Of a DNA stretch of 64,000 nucleotides, positions 60,671 to 64,000 are shown piece after piece. The stretch's first letter is position 1. Each line of letters opens with the position of its first letter. The DNA lies in the NCBI RefSeq assembly GCF_000716445.1, contig NZ_JNWK01000009.1:62001-126000 (forward strand), in the 5' to 3' direction. The notes beneath the pieces are model-generated. The model was not told where the DNA came from and made no database searches. It saw only the letters and a list, made by a program, of their open reading frames with translations. A program made the translations under genes and the position numbers. Origin of the DNA: Streptomyces wedmorensis. GTDB lineage: Bacteria; Actinomycetota; Actinomycetes; Streptomycetales; Streptomycetaceae.

Positions 60671-61699
60671 ATGACAACGGTTGATCCGGCTCCCGCCCCG
60701 CCGATGCGGTTGAGGGAACTCGTCTTCGGGGCGGCGTGCGCCGCCGCCGTACGCGCGGCCGCCCGCCTGGGCGTGGCCGACGCCCTGGGCGACACGCCCA
60801 TGACCGTGGAAGACCTCGCCGCTGCGGTGAAGACCCAGCCGCGGACACTGCGTCGCCTGCTGCGCGCGCTGTCCTGCCAAGGGGTCTTCACCGAGCAGCC
60901 CGACGGCACCTTCGCCCACACGGAGATGTCCCGGCTGCTGCGCGAGGACGATCCGCACAGCCTGCGGTACATCGCACTGTGGTGCACCGAACCGTGGACG
61001 TGGGACGTCTGGCCGAAGCTCGACGAGGCGGTGCGCTCCGGTCGGAACGTCTTCGAGGACGTGTACGAAAGGGAGTTCTTCACGTACCTCAACGAAGACG
61101 CGCCCGAGTCCGCCCACGTCTTCAACCGGGCCATGACGACGTCGAGCAAGCAGTCGGCACAGGACGTCGCGGACCTCCTCGACCTCGGGGACGTGTCCTC
61201 CGTCGCGGACATCGGCGGCGGACAGGGACACGTCCTGGCGAGTCTGCTGGAGAAGCACCCCTCCCTGAACGGCGCGCTGCTCGACCTGCCGGGAGTGGTC
61301 GAGAACGCCGACCCGCGTCTGCGGGACGGCGGGTCGCTCAGCTCCCGGGTCCGTGTGGTGGCCGGCGACTGCCGCGAGGACATCCCGATCCGGGCGGACG
61401 TGTACATCATCAAGAACATCCTGGAGTGGGACGACGACAGCACCCGCAGGGCGCTCGCCAACGTCCGCAAGGCGGCGCGCCCCGGCGCCCGGGTCGTCGT
61501 GATCGAGAACCTCGTCGACGACACGCCCTCGATGAGGTTCACCACCGCCATGGACCTGCTGCTGCTCCTCAACGTCGGCGGTGCGAAGCACACCCGGCAG
61601 AGCATGGTCGACCGGCTGACGGACGCGGGGCTCGTCATCGGCGAGATCCGCCCGGTCAACGCGTACCTCCATGCGTTCGAGTGCACCGTGCCCGCCTGA
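60671..61699 (+). CDS. SAM-dependent O-methyltransferase
   Basis: A 342-aa small-molecule methyltransferase of the winged-helix dimerising type (hydroxyneurosporene/TcmO/aromatic polyketide family). The N-terminal dimerisation helices (about 10-95) are followed by the SAM fold with VADIGGGQGHVLASLL (about 178-193) and motif AGDC. The catalytic region is IIKNILEWDDDSTRRALANV, where the usual His before DW is replaced by I-L-E. It may methylate an aromatic polyketide: the spore-pigment-like PKS genes start beyond the terminator on the other strand. Confidence 0.87.
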   Translation: MTTVDPAPAPPMRLRELVFGAACAAAVRAAARLGVADALGDTPMTVEDLAAAVKTQPRTLRRLLRALSCQGVFTEQPDGTFAHTEMSRLLREDDPHSLRYIALWCTEPWTWDVWPKLDEAVRSGRNVFEDVYEREFFTYLNEDAPESAHVFNRAMTTSSKQSAQDVADLLDLGDVSSVADIGGGQGHVLASLLEKHPSLNGALLDLPGVVENADPRLRDGGSLSSRVRVVAGDCREDIPIRADVYIIKNILEWDDDSTRRALANVRKAARPGARVVVIENLVDDTPSMRFTTAMDLLLLLNVGGAKHTRQSMVDRLTDAGLVIGEIRPVNAYLHAFECTVPA

Positions 61700-61720
61700 C
61701 GGGGAGGAAGGAGGAACATC

Positions 61721-61763
61721 CGAGGCCGCCCGCCCCGCGTCGTTCGCGGGGCGGGCGGCCTCG
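61721..61763. terminator. Strong bidirectional terminator
   Basis: A 19-bp perfect inverted repeat (CGAGGCCGCCCGCCCCGCG and its complement) with a 5-base loop (TCGTT) sits between the convergent methyltransferase gene and the polyketide cyclase gene. Confidence 0.85.
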
Positions 61764-61791
61764 GGTTTCCCTGCCGTGCGTACCTCGGGGA

Positions 61792-62124
61792 TCAGGAACC
61801 TGCGTCGCGCTCCCAGCTGTAGAAGCACTGCGCCATGGCGTCCTTGGGGCTCCGCCACGTCTGGGGGTCGTACGCGCTGACGTACGCCGACAGCTTCTCG
61901 CTGGCGTCGCGGAACTCGGGGTGTCCGGTCAGCTTCGCGATGGCCGGCCCCGGGTCCTGGTCCGACTCGATGAGGTGCAGGTACACGTCGCCGAACTGGA
62001 ACAGGCGACGCCGCGTGACGCCGACCAGGTGGGGGAGTTCCCCACGGTCGGAGGCGGCGAACACGTCGGCGATCGCCGGGGCCGAGCCGGGCGCCATGCG
62101 GGCGACGATCAGGGCGTGGTGCAT
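61792..62124 (-). CDS. TcmI-type polyketide cyclase (WhiE ORFVII-like)
   Basis: A 110-aa protein of the TcmI family: HHALIVARMAPGSAPAIADVF start, LVGVTRRRLFQFGDVYLHLIE in the middle, AKLTGHPEFRD and a C-terminal CFYSWERD. It closes later rings of aromatic polyketides. Last gene of the PKS operon before the terminator; GGAAGGA lies before the ATG. Confidence 0.9.
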   Translation of the reverse strand: MHHALIVARMAPGSAPAIADVFAASDRGELPHLVGVTRRRLFQFGDVYLHLIESDQDPGPAIAKLTGHPEFRDASEKLSAYVSAYDPQTWRSPKDAMAQCFYSWERDAGS

Positions 62125-62174
62125 CGAGCGTCCTTCCAGGGTGCGGGTGTGCGGGTGTCCGCGGCAGGGTTCGG

Positions 62175-62916
<742 letters not shown>

Positions 62917-62940
62917 GTGTGCTCTCCTTCCCGCCCGGTC

Positions 62941-64000
62941 CTACCAGGCGGAGTCGTCGCCGCGGCGCACGACCAGCGCCGCGTTGGATCCCATGAGTCC
63001 CCGGCTGAGGACGAGGGCCGTGCGCAGCTCGGCGGGCCGAGCGCGGGACATCACCAGATCGAGGTCGTGGCAGATGTCGAACACGTGGGGAGTGGGCGGC
63101 ACCACGCCGTGCTCCATCGCGAACACCGCGGCGGCGGTGTCCAGGACGGGCGCTCCGCAGTAGGCGCGGCCGATGCCCGTCTTCGGTGCCGTGACGGGGA
63201 CGCGGGTGGCGTGCGCTCCGAGGGCGTCGGCGATCGCCAGCGCCTCGGCACGGTCCGCCTCCGGTACGCCCAGGGCGTCGGCGAAGACGACGTCGACCTC
63301 CTCGGGGGCGCACCCGGCCTCGTCGAGGGCGACACGGATGGCGCGGGCGAGTCCCTCCCGGGACTCCTCCCATCGGGAGGCGCCGGTGAAAGTGGCGCCG
63401 TGGCCGGCCACCACGGCCCGGACGGCCGCTCCCCGGTCGCGGGCGCGGGACTCGTCCTCCACGACGAGCATCGCGCCGCCCTCCGCCGGGACGAAGCCGC
63501 AGGCTCCGGCGGTGAAGGGCCGGTAGGCGCGGTCCGGGTCCTCGACGGTGCTGAGCTCGGGGTAGCCGAGCTGGCACACCATCGAGTACGGGGCGAGGGG
63601 CGCCTCCGCGGCGCCGACGAGCACCGCCCCCGTGCCGCGTCGTACGCCCCGAGCGGCGTGGGCGATGGCGTCCAGGCCGCCCGCCTCGTCGCTCGCGACC
63701 ACGCCGCACGGCCCCTTGAGGCCGCTCCGGATGGAGATCTGGCCGGTGCTCGCGGCGTAGAACCAGGCGATCGACTGGTACGGGCCGACGAACTTGGATC
63801 CCTGGCCCCAGAGCTTCTGCAGCTCTCGCTGGCCGAACTCGCCGCCTCCTGACCCGGCCGCGGTGACCACGCCGATCTCGAAGGGCTCCTCGGGGTTCTC
63901 CCGGGGGAGGCCGGCGTCGTCGAGGGCGAGTTGGGCCGCGGCCATGGTGTAGTGGCTGAAGCGGTCGGTCTGGACGAGGAAACGGTCCTCGATCAGGGTG
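62941..64000 (-). CDS. Ketosynthase chain-length factor (KSbeta), partial (WhiE ORFIV-like)
   Basis: The gene runs off the window end; 353 codons of the C-terminal part are present. The thiolase fold is clear (GPYQSIAWFYAASTGQISI; GACGFVPAEGGAMLVVEDE). At the ketosynthase active-site position the motif reads VASDEAGGLDA: Cys is replaced by Glu, marking it as a chain-length factor and not the condensing subunit. It pairs with a KSalpha expected just beyond the window and sets chain length. With ACP, aromatase and TcmI-type cyclase it forms the downstream half of a spore-pigment-type cluster. Confidence 0.92.
   Translation of the reverse strand, partial: TLIEDRFLVQTDRFSHYTMAAAQLALDDAGLPRENPEEPFEIGVVTAAGSGGGEFGQRELQKLWGQGSKFVGPYQSIAWFYAASTGQISIRSGLKGPCGVVASDEAGGLDAIAHAARGVRRGTGAVLVGAAEAPLAPYSMVCQLGYPELSTVEDPDRAYRPFTAGACGFVPAEGGAMLVVEDESRARDRGAAVRAVVAGHGATFTGASRWEESREGLARAIRVALDEAGCAPEEVDVVFADALGVPEADRAEALAIADALGAHATRVPVTAPKTGIGRAYCGAPVLDTAAAVFAMEHGVVPPTPHVFDICHDLDLVMSRARPAELRTALVLSRGLMGSNAALVVRRGDDSAW

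Noticed and set aside
60671..61699. Methyltransferase considered as a definite member of the spore-pigment operon
   Set aside because: It is on the opposite strand beyond a strong bidirectional terminator, and its catalytic His position is changed, so membership is left as a possibility only.

Overview
The window is high-GC actinobacterial DNA and almost certainly comes from a Streptomyces-type chromosome. The evidence is strong third-position G/C bias, frequent GTG/TTG starts, 4-base ATGA/GTGA gene overlaps, leaderless promoters, a whiE-like spore-pigment type II PKS, SpoIIE-type phosphatases and an actinobacterial-type (group 1h/5) [NiFe] hydrogenase. I saw no rRNA, tRNA, insertion sequence, integrase or CRISPR array.

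Left part (1-9.4 kb): the end of an ABC exporter ATPase and its MacB/FtsX permease; a membrane-bound PP2C phosphatase; an unknown membrane protein; a self-contained ferredoxin / ferredoxin reductase / cytochrome P450 operon closed by a terminator; a two-gene module of a small unknown protein coupled to an M64-type metallopeptidase; and a convergent SDR oxidoreductase.

Indigoidine locus (9.5-16.2 kb): a cobalamin riboswitch precedes a 27-codon ORF with an excellent RBS, a 20-bp x3 tandem repeat, and a short leader ORF that overlaps an EamA exporter gene. That gene in turn overlaps a 1279-aa A-Ox-T-TE synthetase of the BpsA/IndC (indigoidine) type. A 5'-truncated flavin monooxygenase lies beyond the terminator.

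Sugar/membrane block (16.4-23.8 kb): an NAD-dependent epimerase with a leaderless promoter, a relic of a two-component system, a GT2 glycosyltransferase overlapping a DUF2064 transferase, a sulfite-oxidase-fold membrane molybdoenzyme overlapping a small membrane protein, a GT87-like mannosyltransferase and a DUF5988 gene. Next comes a secreted 2879-aa RHS/YD-repeat polymorphic toxin with a nuclease tip and a SMI1/KNR4-type immunity gene (23.2-32.5 kb), then an MmpS-like lipid-export accessory, a fungal-type saccharopine dehydrogenase homologue and a disordered lysine/arginine-rich protein.

Hydrogenase block (35.4-50.4 kb): fifteen tightly packed genes on one strand. They are hypX, the small and large subunits, a NifU-like protein, three accessory proteins of unknown function, the maturation endopeptidase, a 46-aa single-span protein, and hypA, B, F, C, D, E. 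Together they encode a high-affinity H2-oxidising enzyme, the complete Ni-Fe(CN)2CO cofactor pathway (including HypX for aerobic CO supply) and proteins without assigned roles.

Right part (50.4-64 kb): two small unknown proteins, a GYD protein, an aromatic-amino-acid-decarboxylase-like PLP enzyme, a PAS-GAF-PP2C-HATPase regulator, a second membrane PP2C phosphatase, a small secreted protein, a DHA2-family MFS exporter, a secreted beta-helix protein and an O-methyltransferase. Beyond a strong bidirectional terminator is the downstream half of a spore-pigment-like type II PKS operon (CLF, ACP, aromatase, TcmI-type cyclase) that runs off the window end.
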